Positions 24,131-36,225 of a stretch of 64,000 nt of DNA are shown in pieces. Positions within the stretch are counted from its first letter, which is position 1; each line of letters begins with the position of its first letter. A program made the translations under genes and the position numbers. This stretch comes from Nephrocerus scutellatus. Taxonomy: Eukaryota > Arthropoda > Insecta > Diptera > Pipunculidae. The notes beneath the pieces were generated by a model, which was given only the letters and a program-made list of their open reading frames with translations, did not search any database and was not told the DNA's origin. Where the stretch lies: contig OX352761.1 of NCBI GenBank assembly GCA_947095585.1, positions 141,762,277-141,826,276 on the forward strand, in the 5' to 3' direction.

Positions 24131-25728
24131 TGAAAAAATTTAAATTTTTATGGGCCGTTTTTTTTCCTAACTGTATTACGTTTTCGTAATTAGGTAAATT
24201 ACAATAGCGATAATTTGTATGCCTGCCTACGTTATAAGAATGTTAACTTATAGGGTTCATACACATGCATGCATCCGGAATCCAGCGATTTTATCTTAGA
24301 TAAGTTTTGTTGCAAATTCTATCTGATAAAAATACAGAAAATGAATATAAGCTTACTGTGCCAATTGCAAAATATAATTGCACAGCAGTTTTTTTGTAGA
24401 TAACCGGTCGATAATTATTATGGCATTATTTTACACAGTTGACTGGGCCTGGGCTGTTTATTCCTTACTCCTTAGTTCCTTCATGTTCAATTCTATTCTA
24501 TTTCTATATTTTTTCTGCTAGATGCATTTTACTTTTTTACTTTATTCATTATATTTGTTAAGAGCCACTATTAAAAGCACTATAGCGTCGTTTTCTTAGA
24601 CAATGCAATTATATCTTTTTAAAATATGTGTTTTTTAAATCCACATGCCTTCAAACGCATAGGGCATGGCAAAAAATAATTATAATATATTTTTTAATAA
24701 AAGTTTTTATTTACTTTATACTTTCTCCCGTTGATTTATTTAACTGTTAAAGGTTTTCTCTTGGCACTCTGCTCTAATGTGAACACAATAGTATACTCTT
24801 CTTATTTAAACTGGTGCGTCCATCTGATGACCGAAGTTTCAGTGCTGCACGTTACGATTGCGAGTAGGAATCTGGCTAATGCAACGTTGCGAATTACCAG
24901 TAAATGAATACTCATCAAAAACTTGATTTTTCTTTTATTTCTCAACATAAAAACTCGGTTTTCATTCTTCGTTTTTTTGTTTTAATCGGAGAAGGAAAAT
25001 GTACAAGAAAATTCAACTTTATAGCGCTTTGGCGTATGTACGATGATGTACAATGCCCTGAGTTGACCATGGCCAATATGCATTTTTATCATTCTTTGGT
25101 TGATATTGTTGATTCTTCTTTTAAACTTTTCCAGAGTTTGTTGGCTTCCATGCAGTTGTACCGAACACTAACGCAAGAAAGAACGCAGCTTACAAGTAAA
25201 AACCAGTTTTTATGTTGTGTAAAAAAAGGATTAGGATGGGGAAATGGATGGCAAATGGATTCTTGGTTGATGCCAGTATCATGTCTGATTGTATTTAAAA
25301 TGTAAATGGATGTGGCAATACATATTTTATTAATTTTTAAGGGACCGTATTTTAAGAAATAATTTTGAGATAACCTAAAACTTGTACAATAAAAACATCC
25401 TTAATCATAACACTCATACCAATACACATATTAATATATGCCTTAAAATGGAATGTTTTTTTTAGATTAACCCTTCTATAGCCTTTCTATAGTTTCATCT
25501 ACTAAAAAAAAAACACTTTCCTTATATATTATCTATGTACAACATTATGTATTTCGGTATGTCTGTAATTTGGAATACATGGTTGGTAATTAAAAAAGCA
25601 CAAGCTACTATACTAATGTAACTAATACTAACAGAAACTATTATACTTTTGAAAGGGTCGGACACCTGGCCCCCCTTTTCTTATGCATTTCTTTCAAAAG
25701 CTCAAGTTTATTTTCAAGTAATACTGTT

Positions 25729-28700
25729 TTAAGATTCGGAATGCTTTAATGAACGGCAAAGTTCATCAATGATATCATATTTAAAAGGATTCGTTATTAA
25801 TAACGGAAACCCAAATTCTTTAAATTCCTGCAACAGTCGTCCAGGATGATAAAACATTCTGTCAATGATCCCTTCATAATCTATCCCAGCACACATGAGT
25901 TGAGTCAATTCGCTAAGGGAAGGATACTCCCCCTTTTCAATCATTTCAAACCTTTAAAAAAACCATCAATACTTATACCTTCAGTTTATAATTACTTACG
26001 TAGGAAATTCTTCACGCGGATGTCTTATTCGTTTTCCATGCTGAAAAAATGTCATTTCATATATTAATAGTTTATATTGAATTTAATTATTGAAAATTTG
26101 CATACAACTGACAATATTGGAAACATCATAACCCACTTAAATACCTCGAACTTATTGTGCTGTCCCCATTTATTGTCAAATAAAGCTACCCCTTTTTCAA
26201 CCAGCGTCTTGTTAATCTGAATAGTGACGTTAGCATTAGTGTCACAAAGTATCATTTGTGTAACTTTGGTCTGTTGAAAATGAAAAAAACTATTGCTTAC
26301 AATACTAAATTTTAAATAAAATTAGGTATTTCACCGTTGTGTCAATCTCGGTAATTTGCGCAAACAATAGCAGTTCAGAAACCATCGATAGAAACTCGTT
26401 TGTAGCTTGGTGGCTCCAGTGACGGCCCTTTGGTTTAATATGTGAAAGGCAACCACGAAGGGCTTGAGCTGTGGTACTTGCAAACTTTGTCAATAAATAC
26501 TTTATATCGTTCGCTGCAACTTCAGAAACTGTTCCATAGTCGACAAAAAAAACCTTTGAAAATAAGTTTTTTGCAATAACATTTTCGCTTCTTTTAAAAA
26601 ATTATATAACTTTAGTTTTATTATTTATAACAGGTGTCAATATTTTGGCTCTGTGCCAAGAATTTTTATATAAAGCTGCACAAACTTGTCCTGGAATGAT
26701 ACACGAAATGTGAATTTGAAACTCATCAACATCTAGGCTTGTATAGAACCGCCTACAAAATTATTAGAAATAATAAATAATGTCTTAAAGCATTCTTTTT
26801 TGGCTTACTCGATGCGATTCATTAGAAGATCCAGCTCGTGGTTTTGCTTGGCAATATGAAACCAAAACTTATATGGGTTGTGAATCTGTAAAGAAAACAA
26901 AAACTCAAGACTTTAACGCTTTTCATTCACGTTCCAACAATTAAGTGAAATAACTTTTTATAGAAAGAAACACATAGTACGTTTTTTAAGTATAGTACGT
27001 CATATACCCTATAGGCATTATCTTAAATTTTTTGAATATTTTTATTAATTCTTACCTCTGCAATGAATATTTTTATAACAGCGCCTTCGTGCAATTCATT
27101 CGGTATTTTGTACGATTCAAAACGATCTCCAAAATTTGCAGAGTTTTCAGGAAAGTCAATTTGGAAGACTAAACTGTTCTAATAGGACAACGATGCACAA
27201 AATCTAAATTTAATTTCTAAAAATTTTTAATTACGTAAAAAAGAAATTAAATGAACAATTTTAAGACAAACTAGATCCTCATCGTCTATTTTTCTTTTTA
27301 TAATTTGCGCATGCTTAAAGGGGTTCGCACCCTTATAATGCTCGGCTATATGCTTGGCACAGCGTGGGCGTTAAGGAAAAGCAGGAGAAAAGGGGAGATG
27401 TATTTGAGCTTGTGTTTTGAATGCCCGTGGATCATAGTGATGTGGGAAGACGGAGCTTAGCAGAGCATTCCACATACGTGTTGTACGGCTGAAGAACGAA
27501 TCCCTGAACTTAACTGTACGTCCGAAGATGGGCATGAGGGTACAACGAAGCTTGTCGTTAACGCATATGCTGAGAATTGCGAGATTTTCAGTTTCGATGC
27601 AAGTGCCATTCATGGATAATGGCATGTGATTTAGGATACGCTTAGGCGACAGGAGACATAATTGGGTTTTGGAAGCGTTATTGTATTATGTATTATGCTG
27701 TCTAGGTCAGAATTTAACGTTCTTAACTCACGCAGTTGTTAGTTCCAAATGAAAAGTGGAGGGACGTTCCTGTTATATGAGAAGCTGAGAGTGCTGTCGT
27801 CAGCGAAAGAGTGAATTGGATTAGAAGTCACAGATAAGAGATCATTAATAAAAATGAGAAAGAGTGTCGGGGACAAAACAGAGCCTTGGGGAACGCGAGC
27901 ATTTAAGTAACCTAACCTTACCCCCGCAGAAGCCTACAGACACTCAAATAACATTTTCAACACAGAAGGAATTCGATGGGCAGTAAATTCCTTCGGTCCT
28001 TACAAATCCCCAGGAGGAGACGGAAAATACCCGATACTCCTACAACGTGGCTTATACCTATTAGAATCTCTACTCGTAAGACTCTACAAATCCAGCTATA
28101 GCCTAGAATACGTACCAAGGTTCTGAAGAGATGTACGAGTGATTTCTTACCAAAGGTAGGGAAGAAATCCCCCGAGGATACAAGGCCTTACAGGCCTATC
28201 AGCCTTACTTCATTTATTCTCAAAGACATGGAAACAATTTTAGGTCACTACATAAGATCTAATATACTCCAATCAAATCCACTTAACCACAGCCAACACG
28301 CATATCATACTGGAAAATCAACAGAAACAGCAATTCACGAGCTGACAACTGAAATCGAAGACACACTCCGAAGCAAAGAGATGTTACTATGCGCCTTCAT
28401 CGACATCCAAGGCGCCTTTTACAACACTAACATCGAAGTAATTCAAACACAAGCTAGAACCAGGAGAATAGACTCCTCTATCATAGGATGGGTCATGTGC
28501 ATGCTAATGGGTAGGAAAATTTGGGCATCATTTGGTGACGAGGCTGCCCACAAGGAGGCGTTTTATCACCACTCTTGTGGCTACTGGTGATGGATCAGTT
28601 GCTCGACAGGCTTAAGAATACTCTTATCACAAATATTGGCTATGCGGATGATCTAGTCCTAATGGTTCGAGGTAAATTCGAAAGCACGATAACAGAGCGC

Positions 28701-31700
28701 TTGCAATAAGCTCTCAAAATAGTAAACGAATGGTGCCGGGAGGTAGACTTGAGTGTCAACCCAGATAAAATAGTATGCACCGTTTTCAAAAAAAGAAAGA
28801 GAACAACTCTTCCCGCCCTAAGATTCCAAGGCAAAATACTCCAAATAATGCCTGAAGCCAAATACCTGGGGGTAATGTTTGACCAAAAACTAACATGGAA
28901 CTCCCATATATCATACATCACCAACAAAGCTAACAAAGCTTACTTCCCTTGCCAACGCAAGTTCAGTAAAACGTGGGGAGCAAGCCCGCAAGTTTTTCTA
29001 TGGCTATAACAAAGCATTATCAGGCCCAGGATCACATACGCAGCCCTGATATGGTGGCCAAAAACAGAGCAGTGGAAAACACGCTCCAAACTCAGTAAAA
29101 TTCAAAGATTAATATGGCTTAATGCAACAGGAGCCCTTTCACTCAAGTTAAATAACCAACTCAAAGTCAATAGACCAGGACATATAAGCATCATCGCCCA
29201 AATCAATTTGGGAAGCGAATTTGTCCTCCATACAGATTCAATGATACAAACAACTAATTTCCAAAGGAACTTCTCAGTAAGAGTACCGGACCGTAGTCAA
29301 GTTGAAAATATCATAAATAACCTCCCCAATCATGCATCTATCTGGTACACAGACGGATCCAAAACAAACTCAGGAACAGGGGCAGGGGCATTCGGACCCA
29401 GACTCACATTACGAATACACCCAGGAAAATCCCAAACCGTTTTTCAGGCAGAAACATAGCATTAGAAGCCTGCACACTAGAATACATAAAAAAAAATATA
29501 GAAGAAACGAGATCTATATGATCTCCGATAGTCAGTCTGCTAGCGCTAAAAGGCCCGGTTTTCAATTCGAAAACAACGTGGAGCTGCTACTGCCACCTAA
29601 ACGAGCTGGCTAAAACCAACAAGGTCAACCTGATGTGGTCTCCAGGCCATTCAGGCATTTATGGGAACGAGACAGCAGACCTCTCTGAGCAAGAGCAGGC
29701 GCGGAAGAGACCACTGCACTGGCCCCGAGCCAAGCATTGCCTTCAGCAAGAGCCACCTCAAAAAGAAGATAAAAGAGTGGGCAAACAACGCCATCGAGGC
29801 CGAATGGTAATCATAAACTACGATGAAACAAACCAAAAAGCTTCTCAAATACATTACATTAAATATATAAACAAAGCAATCGAGTTAAACCGACAAACAC
29901 TGAGATCCTTTGTCTGCTACATGAAGAGACATGGCCCATTTAATGGCTACTTAACAAAAATGGGGAAATCCCAAACAGATCGCTTCCGCGTTTCCGGCGA
30001 GGCAGAGTAGACGCCAGAACACATACTTTTTATATGTGATGCCCTCAGTCAAAAAAGACTTCAATACCTCAAGGCTTACACAGTTCTATGGCATAATGCC
30101 AGACCTATCGACCTGGCAGATATATTGGCATTCATAAGAGGACTAAACCACCACATAATGTGGTAGATATCTGGGACGCACAATAGACCTTAAGGTCGCA
30201 GTGCACAACGCTTTCCAGCCCACCAACAAAAACATAACATAACATTACAAACCGATTTTTATGAAATTTTCAATGTATATCATTGGTTTTAAGCTATAGA
30301 ACACCCAACTTGTGGTGGAAACATAAAGTTTGGAGTTCTTATGTGCGGGTAGCGAAGCAACCATGATCAGTTTCAAATAATGACGGAGATGCACAAATAA
30401 CTGAACGTGACTCATAAAGGGCAGCGAGCTTAACCTACTATATTTATATGTAGTCCCGTTGCTTTTCGTACAATGGAGGAGCGAAGTAAAAAAATAACAA
30501 GTGCGTTGACTACTGCGAATGTGATCATGCAAAGTTAAATTTAGAAATCAAAGGTTTTTATAAATAAAAGTTAATTTATTTATCTTATTGGCTTCTGCTT
30601 CAAACTTTTGCCATTAAAACTCTCCAGGACAAAATAAATCTACATATATAACATAGTAAAGAGGAGCTTCTCAACTCGCCATATGGATATTTGTAATTCA
30701 GTCTAAAGACTAAATTAGCTTAAAAGTATTTCATGCAAAACCCCTCTTTTTTTACTTTTCATCCTAAAATTACCATCATAAAAAAAATCTCAAGTAAAGC
30801 GCTACGCAATTGTTTTAAAATAAGTCCAGCAAATAATAAGTAATAAGCAAGTGGACAAACAAGCGAACACACATAACGCTAAAAAAAGTTTCTTTGCCCT
30901 GATTATAAGCTTCGCATTTCGGGCTCGCAAGGTAAGTTTATCTACTTTTTCAATTTCATCTGAAGACGACGGGTATTTGAGCTAGTTTAATATAAATCGA
31001 TGAAGTTGCTTTAAAGTTATGAGCGTGGAGCTCAGATTCACATAAAAATCCATTTTTAGTCTCGTACATGCATTGCTGTTGGGAAATGGGAAGGTCTAGA
31101 CACATCAGACATAATTCTACGACTTGTAGTTTTGTTTTTACAGAATTATAGTGATGAAAAGTAGGGATGTTTATGCACATATATCGTGAATGTCCTTCAG
31201 ACGCGGATTCCACAAATTAATATACGGCTAAAGAAGGAATCTCTGTATTGGTAGGTACGTCTGTGGGCTCATGTTGAGGCGAGAGTATTACGGATGGGTT
31301 AGCGATGGACGGGATGCACCTTGATATTTCTTTTGAACACTACTTGTGGAAAAAGCGATAAAACAGTGACAAGCAGGAAACATTCCTACAATGTTTAAGC
31401 AAGTGGTTTGCTTGGAGTCGATCGGTCATGTCATATGTCATCTTATTCGCCCAACACAACTAATGGTGCTAGTAGCTAGAGGTCCACTATTCATCTACAT
31501 CAAAGCGATCCCGAAAACTTATTATTCGGGAAACTCATGTCACCTCCTACCAATGCCCATCCACCACTAGTGCTAGATGTGTCTTAACATCACTCTATAT
31601 TTCAGCAACCCTATGGATTCGACCCCCCTCACCATACGACAAACCCTCCAACAACTATGATTACAGATTGTATGTGATATGTGTACCAACTTTGGTTGAA

Positions 31701-32838
31701 GTTTATCCAGGCGTTCCAGAGTTAGTGCTGCACAAACAAATAAATTCTCTGTTAAAAATATTAAGGTTATGTTAGAATTTTTAGTATCTTATTACATTTT
31801 GGAATTAATAAAACAAAACTAAAAAAGTGGTTTAAACAATAATTCTCTCTTACTGCAGCAAAATCTGGAACGGCCTCATTAAAGTCATTGGTATTATTGT
31901 TGACATCACTCGATACCTTGAAAAAATCGGTTGCTGATACATCATAAGATAGAGTTTTGCAAGGCTCCTCAGTTATTTTTGACTCAGCAGCATGCTTAAC
32001 TTCCTCTACTGATGCCTCCTTTTCACATTTTTTTATCTGTCGACACTATGATTTTCATCGTTGATTGGCGATGGCAGCACAAAGTTAAGTCACTGGTAAT
32101 TACCTGAATGACTGCATCTCTAGTGGAAAAGGAAACTTTATTTGTTTCATTTGTCGAGCGGTGGCTGTATTTATTATTGCTGCCATCGTCAGTCTGCTCG
32201 AAATTATTAGTCTCACCATGAACATATTTTTTGTGTGAAAAACTTTCCTGTTGTGTTTGCAAAGGTTTCTGACTGGAACTTTGTTTTTCTGATATGAAAG
32301 TACTTATATATATATATATGAACGTTTCTATTGTGCTTGAAATTGTTAATATTACCCGAGATTGCATAGGGTTTTAAATTACCTCCAATGAATCTGATTG
32401 TAGTAGGCAGTTTTTTCCTAAAATCAAGAGCTTAATTATTGCAAATGTGCCCATGGAAATCTTAAAATCGATTTCTTACAAAACCGTAGGTATTCGTTCA
32501 TACTTTGTGTTTTTTTGTTTACATATCATTTGGTCTATATGCTCCAATTTATGGTTTGACACAAATCCAACTTTTGCTGTGGGTCCAAAACCACTTATCT
32601 GAAGCGGTACGTATATAAATGTAATTACTGAAAATATTGAACAAATTACCACTAAAGTATCGAGCAATGAACACAGAAAAAGTTCCAGATTGCGATATCC
32701 GAATGTTCGATAAGGAATCCAGTACCCCTCTGATCTTTTAAAATCGCAATTAAGCCTTTCAATTGTAATTTTACTGGGACAAGAAAGGACCAATGATTTC
32801 AAAATACATTTTATTTCTTCCAAGTTGGAAATAACCAT
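25729..32838 (-). CDS. tej: Tejas-like LOTUS/Tudor piRNA-pathway protein
   Basis: Tejas binds Vasa through its LOTUS domain and works in the germline nuage in piRNA production. Twelve exons agree in phase: 32838-32650, 32598-32480, 32417-32383, 32288-32104, 32036-31854, 27178-27056, 26885-26809, 26752-26611, 26553-26335, 26270-26145, 26040-26000, 25951-25729; 553 residues, close to the ~560 of the fly protein. The LOTUS domain spans about residues 1-95 (LEEIKCILKSLVLSCPSKIT, EGYWIPYRTFGYRNLELFL, ending HIDQMICKQKN). A polar linker (114-237) follows. The extended Tudor domain begins near 265 (NPYKFWFHIA), with core WHRAKIL and VFFVDYGTVSEV. The exon 8 donor is weak; an earlier GTTATA 21 nt upstream is possible but shortens the Tudor core abnormally. 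AATAAA lies at 25713-25708. Intron 5 (31853-27179) is packed with transposons. Confidence 0.88.
27365..27905 (-). mobile_element. LINE remnant, minus strand (RT 3' part)
   Basis: Minus-strand translation gives a reverse-transcriptase block VPQGSVLSPTLFLIFINDLL followed by SFADDSTLSFSYN (the FADD catalytic motif), then after a stop and deletion the C-terminal SFFSRTTRMWNALLSSVFP. This is the arrangement of Jockey/CR1-like non-LTR elements. It lies in tejas intron 5, in sense orientation with the gene, and is cut at its 5' side by the plus-strand LINE. Confidence 0.8.
27906..30245 (+). mobile_element. LINE remnant, plus strand (RT and RNase H)
   Basis: Plus-strand fragments, broken by stops and frameshifts, encode the middle of an RT (SQHAYHTGKSTETAIHELT, LLCAFIDIQGAF), YADDLVLMV at about 28640, a thumb (AKYLGVMFDQKLTWNSHISY), and an RNase H (SIWYTDGSKTNSGTGAGAFG, MWSPGHSGIYGNETADLS). 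RT plus RNase H suits I- or LOA-group non-LTR elements. The 5' part (endonuclease, ORF1) is missing. It ends in an AACATAACATAACATTAC tail, a short-repeat 3' end. Antisense to tejas. Confidence 0.85.
30630..30740 (+). repeat. Dispersed repeat, copy 1 of an inverted pair
   Basis: The block taaagaggagcttctcaact with the following cgccatatggata, and 'ttcagtctaaagactaaatt', is matched in inverted orientation at 39510-39610. Here it lies in tejas intron 5. Downstream at about 30910 the text 'cgggctcgcaa' also matches the other copy. Confidence 0.7.
31182..31260 (-). mobile_element. Possible LINE 3' fragment
   Basis: Minus-strand reading gives a short phrase resembling the arginine/tryptophan-asparagine region (INLWN) near the end of Jockey/CR1-like RT ORFs, like that in the 27365 element. 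Too short and broken for confidence. Confidence 0.25.
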
Positions 32839-33839
32839 TCTGGAAAAACCTTAAAAAAATATATATTGTACATATTATGAATTCTGAGTCAAGGAGTGCT
32901 CGGCACAGAAGAATCAAAGAAATAAATTAAATTACAATTTAACTTTTGATGTCAGTTGCTATAATTATTATAATTATTAAAAGCAATTTTCACTCACTTT
33001 CAAAATTTTTACTAATCTCTAATGATATTTAATTAATTCAATTAATTCAAACCTTCAAATGAGGCATTTCTGCCTGCTCCTGAACTCAAAAATTGAAACA
33101 TATAAAGCAATGTGATTGAACTAGGGATAACGGTCGTTATTTATAGCACCTTTCTTTTGCCGTCTATCCAATTTACACGATGAATCTGGATTCGCTGTAT
33201 CTCATTATTCTTTAAGTGCAATATTTTTAAATGCGAAAGCATAGCTATAGAGAACGATTATTACACGGACTGAATTTTCAAAAATACGTCATGAATATAT
33301 AAAAAAGAAATTAAAAATGTTATTGCAATTGCAAAAATAAAAATAAAAACTTAAAATTAAAAAATTGTACTAAACAAAATATGTCCTTTTTTATCACTTG
33401 ACTTAATTTCAAATTATCCAATTCACCAATTCAAAATAACAAAATAATATGAACGTAGGCAAAACAAAACGGTAATGCATCATTATTAATAAATACATTT
33501 TTTCTTGGACAATTGTCCACGACAACGACAAAGATTTTGCGATGATTTCTACCAAATCAAAATAAATATACATGTCCAATAATATATGAACATTAAAAAG
33601 TTCAACAAAATTGTCTGATATTGATATTAAAATTTCATATTTTGCCCCAGGGAGTGTGAAGGAGGGTGTACTATTAACTATAACCTTCCCCACCTGCAAA
33701 TAATATACATTGAAAATTACATAAAAATTGGTTTGTAAATGTGGCTGATATTAACATTTTACAGTTGCCAACCCTAGGGAGGGGGAGAGGGATGTCCAAA
33801 ATTATGTACATAATAGATGAGGTGCTAGCGTTGCACGTG

Positions 33840-34140
33840 GCGCCCCATCGGTCCCAATTACCACCGTTCCTCGCCTTCTCCCCAATCACCATCCCATCTC
33901 TCCATTACCCAAATAAATATCCATAGCCTCCCACATATAACCCCACCGCCCATTTTCTTTCCACTGGCCCACGCCCCACCTACCACACCGATTACCATCC
34001 ATCGCACTCATCAATACCCGTACCTCCCAAGACTCAACCCCATCGCCCATTTCCTCCCCCACCGAGAACCCCACCCAAACAATTATCAACATCGCCCGTC
34101 ATCAACAGCCCCGGTCATTAACACCCACTCCCAACCAAAA
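33840..34140. other. C-rich, G-poor strand-asymmetric tract
   Basis: About 300 bp in which the plus strand is strongly enriched in C and A and short of G, with many ccac, cccat and acccc words, ending in an A-rich run (caaccaaaaaaaaagaaaaa). This is unlike all neighbouring DNA. It is preceded by a G-rich 'gggagggggagaggga' at 33777. It could be the end of an unrecognised retroelement or a decayed minisatellite; I see no open protein with family features. Confidence 0.5.
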
Positions 34141-34266
34141 AAAAAGAAAAAACTAACGATAAAATATTTTCACACGTCCATAGACGAAAGCGACTGTTTC
34201 GTACGTTATAAACTAGCCTCGAAAGTAGCCCATAACAACAATAGTTATGTTATGATATAAACGTCT

Positions 34267-34493
34267 TTTGTTATTTACTGCAATCTCAGCGAACACATTG
34301 CGCATGAGCAAGAATTCTCTTTTGTTTGTCGTTTGTGATTTCTGCTTCTCTCTCGATTTAGCAGAAAAACCGGTTTGGACGCGTGAAAAATTCATTTCTT
34401 TGTTATTTACTGCAGTCACAGCGAACACACATTCTCACATTTCTGCTTCTCTCTCTCGATTTAGCAGAAAAACCGGTTTGGACGCGTGAAAAA
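34267..34493 (+). repeat. Direct repeat (two copies, ~130 bp)
   Basis: The blocks tttgttatttactgca and 'tagcagaaaaaccggtttgg' with the following acgcgtgaaaaat occur twice, once ending at about 34391 and once at about 34493. The second copy lacks ~35 bp of the first. The position beside the hAT remnant suggests subterminal repeats of that element. Confidence 0.75.
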
Positions 34494-34699
34494 TAGCGTA
34501 CATGACTTGCAGAAAAGTGCTCATCGTGCTCGTTAGATTGCCGAACTCGGCTACCGCCTCGTTCGTCAAGCTTCGACCTCGCACGATAAACTCAACTTTC
34601 CTTGCTCGTTCTGTAATATACTATTTTATTTTCATTCAATTTTTTTATGCGACTACATGCAACAAAATTATACATAAAGACAAAAAAGTTTACATTTAC

Positions 34700-35660
34700 A
34701 TTTGTTTAAAACTGAAATCAAAAACAAGAGTTTTGAGAGGCTTTTCGTCGTTAACCGATGTTGTTTTACTGTAGCAGTTGCACCTGCTTTGGAAAAAAGC
34801 CGTTCCTATGGTACGGAAGTTCCAATTAAGAAACAATATTTTTGGGAGAGGACCGGAGCATTGATGAAAAAGCTAAGTTCGTCTTGAGGATGTATTAAGT
34901 GATTGTCCTTTCTTCTTCGACTTATTGTGAGCCTATAAGTCAAACGTATTATCACAAGTGGAAGACGTTTCACTTCCACTTCCATTTCTGTCGTCTGCAT
35001 GTACAATTTCAGCCATTTCGGTTCTTATGTGTCTCATAACTGTGGATAAAGCTATGGGATCCTGAAAATGGATTTTCTTGAATCGTGGGTCTAGTAAAGT
35101 TCACGCTGCCATTAGAAATGAATGTTCCGTTTCTCCAAAGCGACGGTCAAAATGGTTCAAAATGTTTGTTTTTAATATCATTGCTACCAGAGATGTACAA
35201 CAAAATTTTTGTTATTTGTTGGCGTCCACAATGAGCAAGTGGAAGCCCAACATTACCTATTTTTCTCCACTTATTAGAGTAGTCATGGCTTCCAATGCTC
35301 TCAATAAAGTAATTATTTCCATAATTTCCTCTCTATTTTTTGTCATGGTCATGGGTGGTGCATCGGAATAGTTTATTAAAATTTGTCTGATGTATGATAT
35401 TAGTTTTATGAAACGTTCAACCATATAATATGTGGAATTTCATGTGGTCTTTACGTCAAAAATAAGATTTAGCATTTTGCCTTCAGATATACAAGCAGAA
35501 GATTGTAAGTGCTACAAATTATCATTTGATTTAACATGCCGCTTATACAATGTTACTATTTCTCTGCATTTTGTAATAACGTCGCCAACCTCAGGCGTAT
35601 TTAACGAATTGTCACAAACTAAGTTCAGTGTGTGCGCAGAGCAAAAAGTATAGGTTGAAA
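34700..35660 (-). pseudogene. hAT transposase remnant
   Basis: Minus-strand translation, with several stops, gives in order FCSAHTLNLVCDNSLNTPE, a segment like KCREIVTLYKRHV, YYMVERFIKL, a helical region, and AATLLDPRFKKIHFQDPIAL. 'AHTLNL' and 'LDPRFKK' are signature blocks of ZBED/hobo-type hAT transposases, in the right order and spacing. The N-terminal zinc finger and the C-terminal dimerisation region are not recognisable. Clearly inactive. Confidence 0.8.
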
Positions 35661-35795
35661 TCGCGTCATTTTACCGTTTTGAAGTCTTTTTTAACCACCT
35701 TTTGCACGACCTAGAGGACCTGTGAGCGGCTTAATTCCTCGGTTGACGCGTGTCGCGAGTCACGTGTGACGCGTGTGAAGCACGTGGAAAAAACG
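35660..35795 (-). repeat. Dispersed satellite unit, inverted single copy
   Basis: Read on the minus strand this contains the same series of blocks as 384-715 and 11080-11475 (cacgtgcttcacacgcgtcac, ctaggtcgtgcaaaaggtgg-like and 'gaagtc' blocks). It adjoins the hAT remnant. Confidence 0.6.
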
Positions 35796-36084
35796 AAATA
35801 CTTTGAAATAGCCCCGATCTCAAAAAAGATATTTTGGCGATTATTACCAAATAATAAAGGACTGCGTGGCGTGTTTTGATGTATAGATAAAAGTTTGTAC
35901 CCGAGAGAAGTTTTTTTATATATACTTGTTATTATTTATAAGAAAATAAAAACACTTCTTAGAGAAATCCGATTTATTAAAAAAAAAACTGGCGTACAAA
36001 ATCAGTAGATAATGTATTTTAGTTTCCGAATTCAAGCACTTTATAAAGGAAACTATTGTCGAGTTTTTTTTAAAAAAAATTTGC

Positions 36085-36225
36085 CGTAGAGTGCTTTTTT
36101 GGCTGTCAACTTGTTCGTTTATTCCAAAAAATCAATCTACGGTAGATTGGATTTCCCCTCGGCTTTCGTGTTCGTTTTTTCGAGAAAAAATCTACGCTCG
36201 ACCGCAGATTGCTAAAACAAAAAAA
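36085..36225 (+). repeat. Dispersed repeat with CTACGGTAGAT, copy 1
   Basis: 'ttttggctgtcaacttgttc', 'aaaaaatcaatctacggtag' and a following 'cccctc' block match the reverse complement of 42440-42550. The two copies are in opposite orientation about 6 kb apart, either side of Ssadh. The family is unknown. Confidence 0.65.

Larger units (their letters stand above)
22621..25707. other. Intergenic stretch with dispersed repeats
   Basis: Between the CD98hc start and the tejas 3' end. Contains two copies of the ACACATGTGT-type repeat (23045-23215 and 23553-23760) and a two-unit array at 23935-24130. The 133-codon plus frame at 24904-25305 shows no domain or splice support and I do not call it. Confidence 0.5.

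Noticed and set aside
24904..25305. 133-codon plus-strand frame upstream of the tejas 3' end
   Set aside because: No recognisable motif, no good splice signals, composition like surrounding DNA.
33886..34092. Minus-strand Gly/Trp/Met-rich frame
   Set aside because: Arises from the C-rich tract; no start context or homology.
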